Positions 40,961 through 50,337 of a DNA stretch of 64,000 nucleotides are shown piece after piece. The position numbers were made by a program, and so were the translations under genes. The DNA comes from Homoserinibacter sp. YIM 151385 (lineage in GTDB: Bacteria > Actinomycetota > Actinomycetes > Actinomycetales > Microbacteriaceae): contig NZ_CP115175.1 of assembly GCF_027912415.1 (NCBI RefSeq), forward strand, positions 1,426,001 through 1,490,000. The letters run 5' to 3'. Below the pieces are notes generated by a model. That model ran no database searches and was not told the origin of the DNA. It saw only the letters and a program-made list of their open reading frames with translations. Every line of letters begins with the position of its first letter. The first letter of the stretch is position 1.

Positions 40961-41973
40961 CCGGCACGGTCACGACCGACGACCTCATGCGCTTCGAGGA
41001 CGTCACCCAGACGTTCAAGGGCCCTGGCGGCCGCGAGGTGCATGCGCTCGCGGGCATCGATCTCGACATCCGGCGCGGCGAGACGCTCGGCATCGTCGGG
41101 GAGTCGGGGTGCGGCAAGAGCACCCTGGCTCGCGCCGCCATGCTGCTGCGCGCCCCCACGAGCGGCGGCATCGCGTTCGACGGCGACGACGCGCTCGCGC
41201 TGCGCGGCGCCGCGCTCAAGCGGCATCGCCGGCGCGTGCAGATGGTCTTCCAGGACCCCAACGACTCGCTCGATCCGAGGTACACCGTGCGCCGGTCGGT
41301 CATGGAGCCCCTCCGCTCGACGGGTGTGCGCGGGGCGGCGGCCGTGGCGGCGGTGCGGGAGACGATCGATCTCGTCGGGCTCCCGGCGAGCGCGCTCGAC
41401 CGGTACCCGCACGAGTTCTCAGGCGGCCAGCGCCAGCGCATCGCCATCGCGAGGTCGCTCGTGACGAGCCCGGAGCTGGTCGTGCTCGACGAGCCGACCT
41501 CGGCGCTGGACGTGTCGATCCAGGCGCAGATCCTGAACCTGCTGCTCGAGCTGCAGCGCGAACGCCGGCTCACCTACATGTTCATCTCGCACAACCTCGG
41601 CGTCGTGCGCCACCTCGCGTCACGCGTCGCGGTCATGTACCTCGGCCGCATCGTCGAGGTCGGCGACGTCGAGGACGTGTTCACGAATCCTCAGCACCCG
41701 TACACGGTCGCGCTCATGTCGGCCGTCCCCGAGCCGACGCCGGTCAGACGCGAGCGCATCATGCTGCAGGGCGACCTGCCGAGCCCGTCCGAGCAGCACG
41801 TGGGCTGTGCGTTCGCCTCGCGCTGCTGGCTCGCGACCGACGTGTGCCGCACGACGCGTCCGCCGCTGGCCCCCGTCGGCGAGGGGCTCGCGATCGACGC
41901 CGCCTGCCATCACCGCGGCGAGGCGGTGGTGCCCGGACGCACCGATCTCACCCTCACGACAAGGAGCGCATGA
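40957..41973 (+). CDS. ABC transporter ATP-binding protein (DppF-like)
   Basis: This encodes 338 residues, start overlapping the previous stop as ATGA. Walker A GESGCGKST, signature FSGGQRQRIAIARSL, Walker B LVVLDEPTSALDVSIQ, and the C-terminal VGCAFASRCWLATDVCRTTR Cys cluster are present. It completes the five-gene importer and overlaps the amidohydrolase gene start, so uptake and breakdown are encoded in one transcript. Confidence 0.93.
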   Translation: MTGTVTTDDLMRFEDVTQTFKGPGGREVHALAGIDLDIRRGETLGIVGESGCGKSTLARAAMLLRAPTSGGIAFDGDDALALRGAALKRHRRRVQMVFQDPNDSLDPRYTVRRSVMEPLRSTGVRGAAAVAAVRETIDLVGLPASALDRYPHEFSGGQRQRIAIARSLVTSPELVVLDEPTSALDVSIQAQILNLLLELQRERRLTYMFISHNLGVVRHLASRVAVMYLGRIVEVGDVEDVFTNPQHPYTVALMSAVPEPTPVRRERIMLQGDLPSPSEQHVGCAFASRCWLATDVCRTTRPPLAPVGEGLAIDAACHHRGEAVVPGRTDLTLTTRSA

Positions 41974-43679
41974 TGACCCAGCACAGCGGGGCACCCGCCA
42001 CGACACCGCCCATCACGATCTACCCCGCCGCGAAGGTCGTCACGCTCGATCATGCACGCCCCGTCGCCGAGGCCGTCGCGGTGCGCGGCGACCGCATCCT
42101 CGCGGCCGGCTCGATGCAGGAGCTGTCGCTGTTCGAGGGCGCGACGGTCGACGACCGCTACGCCGACCGGGTGATCTTCCCGGGCTTCGTCGAGGCGCAC
42201 GCGCACCCCATGACCGGCGGGCTGTGGCGCAGCACCTATCTCGGGTACTTCGAGCGCACCGATCCCTGGGGACGCGCGTGGCCCGGATGCACGACGCTCG
42301 ACGAGGTCATCGAGCGGCTTCAGGAGGCGGATGCGGCGATGGAGGACCCGGACGCGCTGCTGTTCGCGTGGGGACTGGACCCGCTGTACTTCCGCAGCGA
42401 GCGGCTGCTCGCCAAGCACCTCGACCGGGTCTCGACCACGCGACCGATCTTCGTGCTGCACGCCGGAGCGCACTTCGCCTCGGTCAACAGCGCGCTCATG
42501 CGGGGGGCGGGCATCACGCGGGACCTCAACGTCGAGGGCCTCGCCCGCGACGAGCACGGCGAGCCGAACGGCGAGCTGCAGGAGTTCGCGGCCATGTCGC
42601 TCGCGAAGGAGGGCTGGGCGCAGGCGCTCGACGCGCTCGATGAGGAGGCGGTCGTCAACTTCGGCCTCGAGTGCCGCAACGTCGGCATCACGACCGTGGT
42701 CGACCTCGCGTCGACGACGCTGTTCACCGGCGGCCTCGACGTGTACCGTGCCGCGGCCGAGTCCGACGCGTTCCCCGCGCGACTCGTGCCCTTCCACTGG
42801 GGCATGGCGCCGACCCCCGGCATGACGCTCGACGAGGTCGCGGCCGCCCTGCAGGTGCTCGCGGCCGACAGCACCGCGAAGCTGAAGTTCGGGTACGTGA
42901 AGCTGCTGCTCGACGGCGCGATCCAGGGGCACACCGCGCGCCTCCTGGAGCCCGGGTATCTGAACACCGACGTCAACGGCATCTGGAACGTGAGCCCCGA
43001 GCAGTTCGAGGACGCGTTCACCGTCTTCCACAACGCCGGCATGGTCGTGCACGTGCACTGCAACGGCGACGAGGCGACCGAGCTCATGCTCGACACGGTC
43101 GAGCGGATCCTCACGAGGCATCCGCGCCCGGATCACCGGCACACCGTCACGCACTCGCAGCTGTCGACCGCGGCGCAGTACCGGCGCATGAAGGCGCTCG
43201 GACTGTGCGCCAACATCTTCGCCAACCACATCTGGTACCTCGGCGACCTGCACTACGACCTGACCCTCGGCCCCGACCGCGCAGCGCGCATGGACGCCGC
43301 GGCGACGGCGATCCGCGAGGGGGTGCCGATCTCGCTGCACTGCGATGCGCCGGTCACGCCCCTCGGGCCGCTCTCGACCGCGTCATACGCGGTCGAGCGG
43401 CGCACGGCCGGAGGCCGGCTGCTCGGGCCGGGCGAGGCGATCACGCTCGACCAGGCGCTGCGCGCGGTCACGCTCGGCAGCGCGTACATGCTGAAGCTCG
43501 ACCACGAGGTCGGCTCGATCGAAGGCGGCAAGCGCGCCGACTTCGCGATCCTCGACCGAGACCCGTACGAGGTCGCCGATCCCGCCGAGCTGCGCGCGAT
43601 CACGGTGCTCGGCACGGTCCTCGGCGGCGAGCACCACACGGCCGCGGCCAAGCGCCTGCCGGAGCCGGCACAGACATGA
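41973..43679 (+). CDS. Amidohydrolase family 3 protein, copy 1
   Basis: This encodes 568 residues. ATG 41970 and 41973 are both possible; 41973 has AAGGAG at better distance. The metal site begins FPGFVEAHAHPM (HxH, about 70), continues HVHCNGDEATELMLDTVERI and HTVTHSQLSTAAQYRRM (about 350-400), and ends SLHCDAPVTPLGPLST. The class includes N-substituted formamide deformylases and other Zn-dependent amidases. A closely similar paralogue lies at 46031. It overlaps the G3E GTPase gene as ATGA. Confidence 0.88.
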   Translation: MTQHSGAPATTPPITIYPAAKVVTLDHARPVAEAVAVRGDRILAAGSMQELSLFEGATVDDRYADRVIFPGFVEAHAHPMTGGLWRSTYLGYFERTDPWGRAWPGCTTLDEVIERLQEADAAMEDPDALLFAWGLDPLYFRSERLLAKHLDRVSTTRPIFVLHAGAHFASVNSALMRGAGITRDLNVEGLARDEHGEPNGELQEFAAMSLAKEGWAQALDALDEEAVVNFGLECRNVGITTVVDLASTTLFTGGLDVYRAAAESDAFPARLVPFHWGMAPTPGMTLDEVAAALQVLAADSTAKLKFGYVKLLLDGAIQGHTARLLEPGYLNTDVNGIWNVSPEQFEDAFTVFHNAGMVVHVHCNGDEATELMLDTVERILTRHPRPDHRHTVTHSQLSTAAQYRRMKALGLCANIFANHIWYLGDLHYDLTLGPDRAARMDAAATAIREGVPISLHCDAPVTPLGPLSTASYAVERRTAGGRLLGPGEAITLDQALRAVTLGSAYMLKLDHEVGSIEGGKRADFAILDRDPYEVADPAELRAITVLGTVLGGEHHTAAAKRLPEPAQT

Positions 43680-44599
43680 CCCCCTCCGCGATCCCGCTGA
43701 TCGTGGTCGGCGGCTACCTCGGATCGGGCAAGACGACGCTCATCCGCGACCTCCTGCGCGAGGGCGTGCCGGGCACGGCCCTCATCGTGAACGACTTCGG
43801 CGAGCTCGACGTCGACGCCGCGCTGCTCTCGGGAGGCGACGGCGACCTCGTGAACTTCAGCGACGGCTGCATCTGCTGCCAGGCCTCGGACGGCATGTCG
43901 AGCTCGCTCGCGCTGCTGCGTGAACGTGCGCCGCGCCGGGTCGTCGTCGAGGCGAGCGGCGTGGGCGACCCGGCCGCGCTCGCGGCCTGGTCGACGACGC
44001 CCGGCTTCACGCCGGGCGGCGTGATCGTGTGCGCCGACGCCACGACGATCTCGGCACGGCTGCGCGATCGGTGGATCGGCGACACGATCGCGCGGCAGCT
44101 CGCGAGCGCCGACCTCATCGTCGTCACGCATGCGGATGTCGCGAGGGAGGCCGTGCTGGACGGTGCGCTGTTCCTCATCGGGCTGCGTGCTCCGCACGCC
44201 GAGGTCATCGTGCGCCGTGACGGCATGTCGTTGACGAGCACGCTGCTCGACGGCGAGCCAGGCGCCTACGCCGCACCGGCCGTCTCGGGCCAGGCGCACG
44301 CCGCGCACGACACGTGGGTGTTGCGCGCCCATGAGCCCGTCGACCGGCCGGCGCTCGAGCGCGCGCTGCGCGCATTGCCGCGCGAGATCGTGCGCCTCAA
44401 GGGGTTCGCCGTGTTCGCCGAGACGCCCGAGCTCGTGCACACCGTGCAATGCGTCGGGCCGAGATTCGCGATCACGCTGCACGGTCCGCGCGACAGCGGG
44501 GCATCGGCTCTGACCGTCATCGCGAAGCCTGGCGCCTCGCGTGAGCTGATCGGCCTGCACGACGCGGGTCTCGAGCCTGCCCACTCGCATCTGCACTGA
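43676..44599 (+). CDS. G3E GTPase, CobW/COG0523-type metal chaperone
   Basis: This encodes 307 residues. Walker A is GYLGSGKTTL (about 13-22), the metal motif CxCC is in DGCICCQASD, and the CobW C-terminal domain (about 220-300) ends in the His-rich HSHLH. These proteins deliver a metal such as zinc to client enzymes using GTP. Its position between two metal-dependent amidohydrolases and coupling to the first suggests that it metallates them. That pairing is inference from position. Confidence 0.9.
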   Translation: MTPSAIPLIVVGGYLGSGKTTLIRDLLREGVPGTALIVNDFGELDVDAALLSGGDGDLVNFSDGCICCQASDGMSSSLALLRERAPRRVVVEASGVGDPAALAAWSTTPGFTPGGVIVCADATTISARLRDRWIGDTIARQLASADLIVVTHADVAREAVLDGALFLIGLRAPHAEVIVRRDGMSLTSTLLDGEPGAYAAPAVSGQAHAAHDTWVLRAHEPVDRPALERALRALPREIVRLKGFAVFAETPELVHTVQCVGPRFAITLHGPRDSGASALTVIAKPGASRELIGLHDAGLEPAHSHLH

Positions 44600-44639
44600 C
44601 TTCGACATCCCCACCCCGACAGAGAGAAGAGCTCCGAAC

Positions 44640-46013
44640 GTGCCCGCACCTGAAGACCCCGCCGCGAAGCGGACCTACGACCTCGACCGCCGTCACGTGT
44701 TCCACTCGTGGTCGGCCCAGGCCGCACTCGACCCCATGGTCGTCACGCGCGCCGAGGGCACGCACGTGTGGGACGGCGACGGCACGAGGTATCTCGACTT
44801 CACGTCGCAGCTGATCTACACCAACGTCGGACATCAGCACCCCGTGCTCGTGCAGGCGATCAAGGACCAGGCCGACGTGCTGTGCACGATCGCGCCCGCG
44901 ATCGCCAACGACCGCCGTTCCGAGGCGGCGCGCCTCATCGCCGAGATCGCGCCAGAAGGCCTCGACCGGGTGTTCTTCACGAACGGCGGCGCCGATGCGA
45001 ACGAGAACGCCGTGCGCATGGCGCGCCTGCACACCGGCCGGCGGAAGGTGCTCGCCGCGTACCGCTCGTACCACGGCAACACCGACATCGCGATCAACCT
45101 CACGGGCGACCCGCGGCGCTGGCCGAACGACTACGCGGCGGCCGGCGTCGTGCACTTCCATGCGCCGTTCCTGTATCGCACGCAGTTCCACGCCACGACC
45201 GAGGCCGAGGAGTGCGAGCGTGCGCTCGAGCACCTCGAGACGCTCATCCTGCTCGAGGGCCCCGAGACCATCGCGGCCATCATCCTCGAGGGCGTTCCCG
45301 GCACGGCGGGCGTCATGCCGCCGCCCGCCGGCTACCTCGCGGGTGTGCGCGCGCTGTGCGACCGGTTCGGCATCGTCATGATCGCCGATGAGGTCATGTC
45401 GGGCTTCGGGCGCACCGGGGCCTGGTTCGCGGTGCAGCACTGGGACGTCGTGCCCGACCTCATCACCTTCGCCAAGGGCGTGAACTCGGGCTATGTGCCG
45501 CTCGGCGGGGTGCTCATCCACGATTCGATCGCGGCCACGTTCGACACGCGCGTCTTCCCGGGCGGGCTCACCTACTCGGGGCATCCGCTCGCGTGCGCGG
45601 CGGCGGCCGCCGCGATCGGCGTCATGCGCGACGAGGGCATGATCGAGCGCGCGGCCGACGTCGGCGGACGGCTGTTCGGGCCGGGGCTCGCGGCGATCGC
45701 CGAACGCCACGCGAGCGTCGGCGAGGTGCGCGGTCTCGGCGCGATGTGGGCGGTCGAGCTCGTCGTCGACCGGCAGACGCGCGAGCCGCTCGCGCCCTAC
45801 GGCGGATCGAGCGAGGCGCTCGCGAAGACCGTGGCGGAGGCCAAGCGACTCGGCCTGCTCGTGTTCACGAACTTCAACCGCATCCACCTCGCACCGCCGC
45901 TGAACACCTCGGACGCCGAGATCGCCGAGGCGCTCGAGATCCTCGACCGTGCGCTCGACGTCGCGGACACCTACACGAGCGCAGCTGCGGCCGTCGGCGC
46001 GACCGCGGCCTGA
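44640..46013 (+). CDS. Class III PLP-dependent aminotransferase
   Basis: This encodes 457 residues from GTG 44640. RTYDLDRRHVFHSWSAQAAL opens the family; FFTNGGADANENAVRMARLH is the phosphate-binding region, IADEVMSGFGRTG the PLP Asp region, and LITFAKGVNSGYVPLGGVL carries the Schiff-base Lys. Class III enzymes transaminate omega-amino acids, diamines and beta-alanine-type compounds. Here it would act on the amine freed by the amidohydrolases, which is inferred. Confidence 0.93.
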   Translation: MPAPEDPAAKRTYDLDRRHVFHSWSAQAALDPMVVTRAEGTHVWDGDGTRYLDFTSQLIYTNVGHQHPVLVQAIKDQADVLCTIAPAIANDRRSEAARLIAEIAPEGLDRVFFTNGGADANENAVRMARLHTGRRKVLAAYRSYHGNTDIAINLTGDPRRWPNDYAAAGVVHFHAPFLYRTQFHATTEAEECERALEHLETLILLEGPETIAAIILEGVPGTAGVMPPPAGYLAGVRALCDRFGIVMIADEVMSGFGRTGAWFAVQHWDVVPDLITFAKGVNSGYVPLGGVLIHDSIAATFDTRVFPGGLTYSGHPLACAAAAAAIGVMRDEGMIERAADVGGRLFGPGLAAIAERHASVGEVRGLGAMWAVELVVDRQTREPLAPYGGSSEALAKTVAEAKRLGLLVFTNFNRIHLAPPLNTSDAEIAEALEILDRALDVADTYTSAAAAVGATAA

Positions 46014-46030
46014 ACACCGGGGAGCCGACC

Positions 46031-47722
46031 ATGACCAGCACCGGACCCATCACGGTCTATCGCGCGAAGCGCGTCGTGACGCTCGATCCGGCGAGACCCG
46101 TCGCCGAGGCGGTCGCCGTGCGCGGCGACCGCATCCTCGCGGCGGGCTCGCTCGACGAGCTGGCGTACTTCGACGGCACGCGCATCGACGACCGGTACGC
46201 CGACGACGTGGTGTTCCCCGGGTTCGTCGAGGCGCACGCGCACGCCATGAGCGGCGCGCTGTGGCGATCGGTGTACGTCGGCTTCCACGACCGGCGCGAC
46301 CTGTCGGGCCGGGTCTGGCCCGGCTGCCGAAGCATCGACGACGTCATCGCGCGGCTCAGCGAGGCCGATGCGCGGATGTCGGCGGCGGGCGACGCGGCGA
46401 CGGCGCCCGACGCGCTGCTGTTCGGCTGGGGGCTCGACCCCGCGTTCTTCCCCGGGGAGCGGCTCGCCGCCAAGCACCTCGACCTCGCGTCGGCCACGAG
46501 ACCGATCTTCGTGCTCCACGGCAACGCGCACGTGGCATCCGTCAACTCGGCCATGATGCGCCGGCACGCGATCGACCGCTCGGTGAGCGTCGAGGGCGTC
46601 GAGCGCGACGCGCTCGGCGAGCCGAACGGCGAGCTGCGCGAGATCCCCGCGATGTCGCTGGCCTCGTCGGGCTTCTCGCGCGTGCTCGACGACCTCGACG
46701 TGCCGACCCTGCGCGAGTCGGCGGTCGAGGCGGTCAACGCGGGCACGACGACGATGGTCGACCTCGCGTCCTCGGTCATGATGACCGACGCGGGCATCGA
46801 CATCTACCGGACCGCGGTCGAGTCCGACGAGCACCCGGTGCGGCTCGCGCCGTTCCACTTCGGGGTGACGCCCACGCCCGGCATGTCGCTCGACCAGGTG
46901 GTCGAACGGCTGCAGCTGCTCTCGGCCGAGTCGACCGCGAAGCTGCGGCTGCGCGGCTACGTGAAGCTCATGCTCGACGGGTCGATCCAGAGCCACACCG
47001 CGCGCCTGCAGGAGCCCGGGTACCTGAACCATGCCGAGAACGGCATGTGGACCATGAGCCCGGAGTACTTCGAGGAGGCGTTCACCGCATACCATCGCGC
47101 CGGCATGCTCATGCACGTGCACTGCAACGGCGACGAGGCCACCGAGCTCATGCTCGACACCGTCGAGCGGGTCCTCACGAGGCACCCCCGCCCCGACCAC
47201 CGGCACACCGTCACGCACTCGCAGCTGTCGACCGCCGCGCAGTACCGGCGCATGGCCGCGCTCGGCCTGTGCGCGAACATCCTGCCCGGTCACATGCGGT
47301 TCTGGGGCGAGATCCACCGCACCTACTCGGTCGGTCCCGACCGGGCGGCGCGCATGAACGCCGCGGCGACCGCGCTGCGCGAGGGCGTGCCGATCTCCCT
47401 GCACTCGGACACGCCCGTCACCCCGCTCGACCCGCTCGCGACCGTGTCCTACGCGGCCGAGCGGCGCACGTGGGCCGACCAGCCCATCGGGCCGGGCGAG
47501 TCGATCACGATCGAACAGGGCCTGCGCGCCGTGACCATCGGCGCGGCCCACATGCTCAAGATGGACGCCGAGGTCGGCTCGATCGAGGGCGGCAAGCGCG
47601 CCGACTTCGCGATCCTCGACCGCGACCCGACCGAGGTCGTCGAGCCCGCCGAGCTGCGCGACATCGCGGTGCGCGGCACGATGCTCGGCGGACGGGCGTT
47701 CAGCGCGGCGAGCGGCGCGTGA
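46031..47722 (+). CDS. Amidohydrolase family 3 protein, copy 2
   Basis: This encodes 563 residues with GGGGAG before ATG 46031. It is a clear paralogue of the product of 41973-43679: FPGFVEAHAHAMSGALWRSV, HVHCNGDEATELMLDTVERV and HTVTHSQLSTAAQYRRM are nearly identical. Differences include HSDTPVTPLDPL instead of HCDAPVTPLGPL near the last metal ligand, and HMRFWGEIHRTY where copy 1 has HIWYLGDLHYDL, so substrate preference probably differs. Its 3' end overlaps the convergent MocR gene by 23 nt. Confidence 0.88.
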   Translation: MTSTGPITVYRAKRVVTLDPARPVAEAVAVRGDRILAAGSLDELAYFDGTRIDDRYADDVVFPGFVEAHAHAMSGALWRSVYVGFHDRRDLSGRVWPGCRSIDDVIARLSEADARMSAAGDAATAPDALLFGWGLDPAFFPGERLAAKHLDLASATRPIFVLHGNAHVASVNSAMMRRHAIDRSVSVEGVERDALGEPNGELREIPAMSLASSGFSRVLDDLDVPTLRESAVEAVNAGTTTMVDLASSVMMTDAGIDIYRTAVESDEHPVRLAPFHFGVTPTPGMSLDQVVERLQLLSAESTAKLRLRGYVKLMLDGSIQSHTARLQEPGYLNHAENGMWTMSPEYFEEAFTAYHRAGMLMHVHCNGDEATELMLDTVERVLTRHPRPDHRHTVTHSQLSTAAQYRRMAALGLCANILPGHMRFWGEIHRTYSVGPDRAARMNAAATALREGVPISLHSDTPVTPLDPLATVSYAAERRTWADQPIGPGESITIEQGLRAVTIGAAHMLKMDAEVGSIEGGKRADFAILDRDPTEVVEPAELRDIAVRGTMLGGRAFSAASGA

Positions 47723-49253
47723 TCGCCTCCTTCGCGACATCGCCGACGGCCCGCCCGAGCGCGCGCAGCCCCGCGGGGATCGCCTCGAGCGAGATCGCGG
47801 AGAACCCGACGCGCAACGCCGAGTCGGGTGCCGTCGGACCGAGATAGTACGGTGCGCCGGAGTCGACGAGCACCCCGTACCGGCTCGCAGCACGGCTCAC
47901 GCGCCCGGCGTCGAAGCCGTCGGGCCCCTGCGCCCAGATGCTGAGCCCCCCGGCGGGCGGCGCCGGCAGCTCCCAGCCGAGCGTCTCGGGCAGCAGCTCG
48001 GAGATGAGCTCCCACTTGCGCTTGAGATGGTTGCGGTGCCTGCGCAGCGCGCGGTGGTACTCGCCCGAGTCGATGAAGATGCCGAGCGCACGCTGCATAT
48101 GACCTGCCGGATGCTTGGTCGAGTACCGGCGGCGTTCGCGCAGCGCCTCGATCAGGGCGGGATCGGCGACCACGAAGCCCATCCGAAGCCCCGGGGCGAC
48201 GAACTTCGAGAACGTGCCGATGTAGATGACCCGGCCGTCGCGGTCGAGGGCCTTGAGCGCGGGCGTCGGCCGGCCGCGGAAGCGCACCTCGCTGTCGTAG
48301 TCGTCCTCGATCACGATGGTGTCCTGTCCGCGGGCCGACTCGAGCAGCGCGCGACGGCGCGCGAGGCTGAGCGTCACGTTCGTCGGGTGGTGATGACTCG
48401 GGGTCACGTACACGATGTCGTGCGGCGTCTCGACCGGCACCTGCGCGCCCATCCGGTCGACCGCGATCGGGTGCAGCGATGCGCCGGACCTCGCGAAGAT
48501 GTGGGCGGCGTCGCGGAACCCCGGATCCTCGAGCGCGACGATCGTGGTCGTGTCCATGAGCGCGTCGGCGATGAGCGCGAGCGCCTGCTGCGCGCCGTTC
48601 GTCACGAGGATCTCGGATGGCTCGGCCGAGACCCCTCGGGTCGGCAGGATCTCGCGGCTGATCACGTCGACGAGGAGCGGATCGTCGCGGTCGACCGAGT
48701 CCTGGATGGACTGCGTGATGTGCGGCCCGGCGGTCGCCTCCGAGAGCGCGCGGAGCCAGGCGCGCACGGGGAACTGCGTGGGCTCGGGCTGGCCCGCGAG
48801 GAACGGGTACGGGAACGAGGTCCAGTCGGCGAAGGACGCGGCGTGCGGCAGGTTGGTCGGCACGGGCACGAGCCGTGCACGCCAGTCGACGGTCGAGCGC
48901 GTGCCCGGCTGCGCGGGATCCGTCGCCGGCAGCGCGTGCTGACCCGCGCCGTTCCGGCCGGGGACCGGATACAGCCCGCTCCGCGGGCGCGACTCGATCA
49001 CCGCCATCGCGATGAGCTCCTGGTAGGCGAGGCTGACGGTGTTGCGCGAGACGCCGAGCGCACCGGCGAGATAGCGCGACGAGGGCAGCGGCCTGCCGGC
49101 TCTCAGGTCGCCTGACGAGATGGATGCCTCGATGAACCGCCGCAGCTGGCGGTACAGCGGCTCGGACGAGCTCGCGTCGATGAACGTGGACGCCGCGCGA
49201 TCCCAGTCGGGTTCGGCGAGCCGGCGGGGCTCGGCGGGCGCATGATCGGTCAT
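47700..49253 (-). CDS. MocR/PdxR-type transcriptional regulator (GntR HTH plus aminotransferase fold)
   Basis: This encodes 517 residues. The N-terminal GntR-type winged helix (about 25-95) has LPSSRYLAGALGVSRNTVSL, and the C-terminal aminotransferase-like domain (about 130-500) has the PLP Lys in YIGTFSKFVAPGLRMGF. MocR proteins sense PLP adducts of amino compounds and often control PLP or amino-acid metabolism. It is convergent with the catabolic operon and divergent from nothing known, so control of the amidohydrolase/aminotransferase genes is likely but inferred. Confidence 0.92.
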   Translation of the reverse strand: MTDHAPAEPRRLAEPDWDRAASTFIDASSSEPLYRQLRRFIEASISSGDLRAGRPLPSSRYLAGALGVSRNTVSLAYQELIAMAVIESRPRSGLYPVPGRNGAGQHALPATDPAQPGTRSTVDWRARLVPVPTNLPHAASFADWTSFPYPFLAGQPEPTQFPVRAWLRALSEATAGPHITQSIQDSVDRDDPLLVDVISREILPTRGVSAEPSEILVTNGAQQALALIADALMDTTTIVALEDPGFRDAAHIFARSGASLHPIAVDRMGAQVPVETPHDIVYVTPSHHHPTNVTLSLARRRALLESARGQDTIVIEDDYDSEVRFRGRPTPALKALDRDGRVIYIGTFSKFVAPGLRMGFVVADPALIEALRERRRYSTKHPAGHMQRALGIFIDSGEYHRALRRHRNHLKRKWELISELLPETLGWELPAPPAGGLSIWAQGPDGFDAGRVSRAASRYGVLVDSGAPYYLGPTAPDSALRVGFSAISLEAIPAGLRALGRAVGDVAKEAITRRSPR

Positions 49254-49353
49254 GCCGAGCTCACCTCCGGTGCGGGTCGGGTGCGGTGCGGTCCGCGGCT
49301 CAAGCTACCCGCGCGAGATTTCGCCGCGGTTTCGCGACGTGACGTGACCACGC

Positions 49354-50085
49354 TCATGACCACAGCCCCCAGCCGCCCCGCACGAGCAGGGACGCGCCGG
49401 CGATCGCGCTCAGCACGAGCGAGACCGCGCGGACGGCGGCGACGGGCAGCAGGCGCAGCAGCGGCTGCGAGAGCGCGATCCCCGCGACGGATCCCGCGCA
49501 GAGCGCGAGCGTGTGGCTCGCAGCGGGCCAGTCGCCGACCCCGGCGACGAGGATCGGGGCGAGCGTGGCGAGGCACAGCAGCAGGAAGAACGCGGACAGG
49601 TTGCCGCGGAGCCTCGCCGTGTCGTCCGTGCGGTAGGTCATGGCCATGGGCGGCCCGGGCGTGGCCGCGATCGAGCCGAACAGTCCGGCGAACCCGCCCG
49701 CGATCGAGAGTGAGAGCGCGCTCAGGGGGATCCGTGCGCCGGTCACCACGACCGCGACCGTCACGAGCACGATGATGCCGACGGCGAGCATGCCGATCGC
49801 CGGTGTCACGACGAGGGCGAGGACCGAGCCGAGCGCGATCCCGGGTGCGAGCCCGATGAGGGCCGGGCCGAGGTCGCGCAGACGCAGCGCCGCGCGATAC
49901 TGCACCGTGCAGATGAGCATGGCGACCGCGGTCGCGAGCAGCACCGGCCCGGGGATCGTCGACGGTTCGACGAGGGCGAGCACGGGGGTCGCGATCAGGT
50001 TGTAGCCGGATCCCGTGGCGGCGTGCACGATCGCGCCGGCCGCCGCAGCCGCCGCGAGCACGATGATCACGATCGTCTCGTCCAC
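49354..50085 (-). CDS. TauE/SafE-family sulfite/organic anion exporter
   Basis: This encodes 243 residues from GTG 50085, fixed by AGGAGG 6 nt upstream. About seven or eight hydrophobic segments fill the protein; GAIVHAATGSGYNLIATPVL at the start and ATPGPPMAMTYRTDDTARLR in the middle are TauE/SafE features. This family exports sulfite, sulfoacetate or other small anions. If it belongs to the catabolic cluster, a sulfonated or carboxylated end product is possible, which is speculative. Confidence 0.85.
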   Translation of the reverse strand: MDETIVIIVLAAAAAAGAIVHAATGSGYNLIATPVLALVEPSTIPGPVLLATAVAMLICTVQYRAALRLRDLGPALIGLAPGIALGSVLALVVTPAIGMLAVGIIVLVTVAVVVTGARIPLSALSLSIAGGFAGLFGSIAATPGPPMAMTYRTDDTARLRGNLSAFFLLLCLATLAPILVAGVGDWPAASHTLALCAGSVAGIALSQPLLRLLPVAAVRAVSLVLSAIAGASLLVRGGWGLWS

Positions 50086-50337
50086 GTACGCCCTCCTCGA
50101 TTCGAGGCTCGCAGCCGAGTCGTCGCACGGGCAGACCCAGAGACGAAGGCAACGGCAGGACCAGTCGTCACGCGATCGCAACATGTAACGGCTGGTGCTC
50201 CGAACGCGCCGCGAACTGGCCCTTGGGTGGGCGCTCGCAGCCGTGACAGCGTGGTCCGGGCCCGCAGCACGGGCCGTCGTCGCCCCGCGCCCGCGGGTCA
50301 TCCGGCCCGCGCCCGCGGGCCGCCGGAAGGAGCCCGC

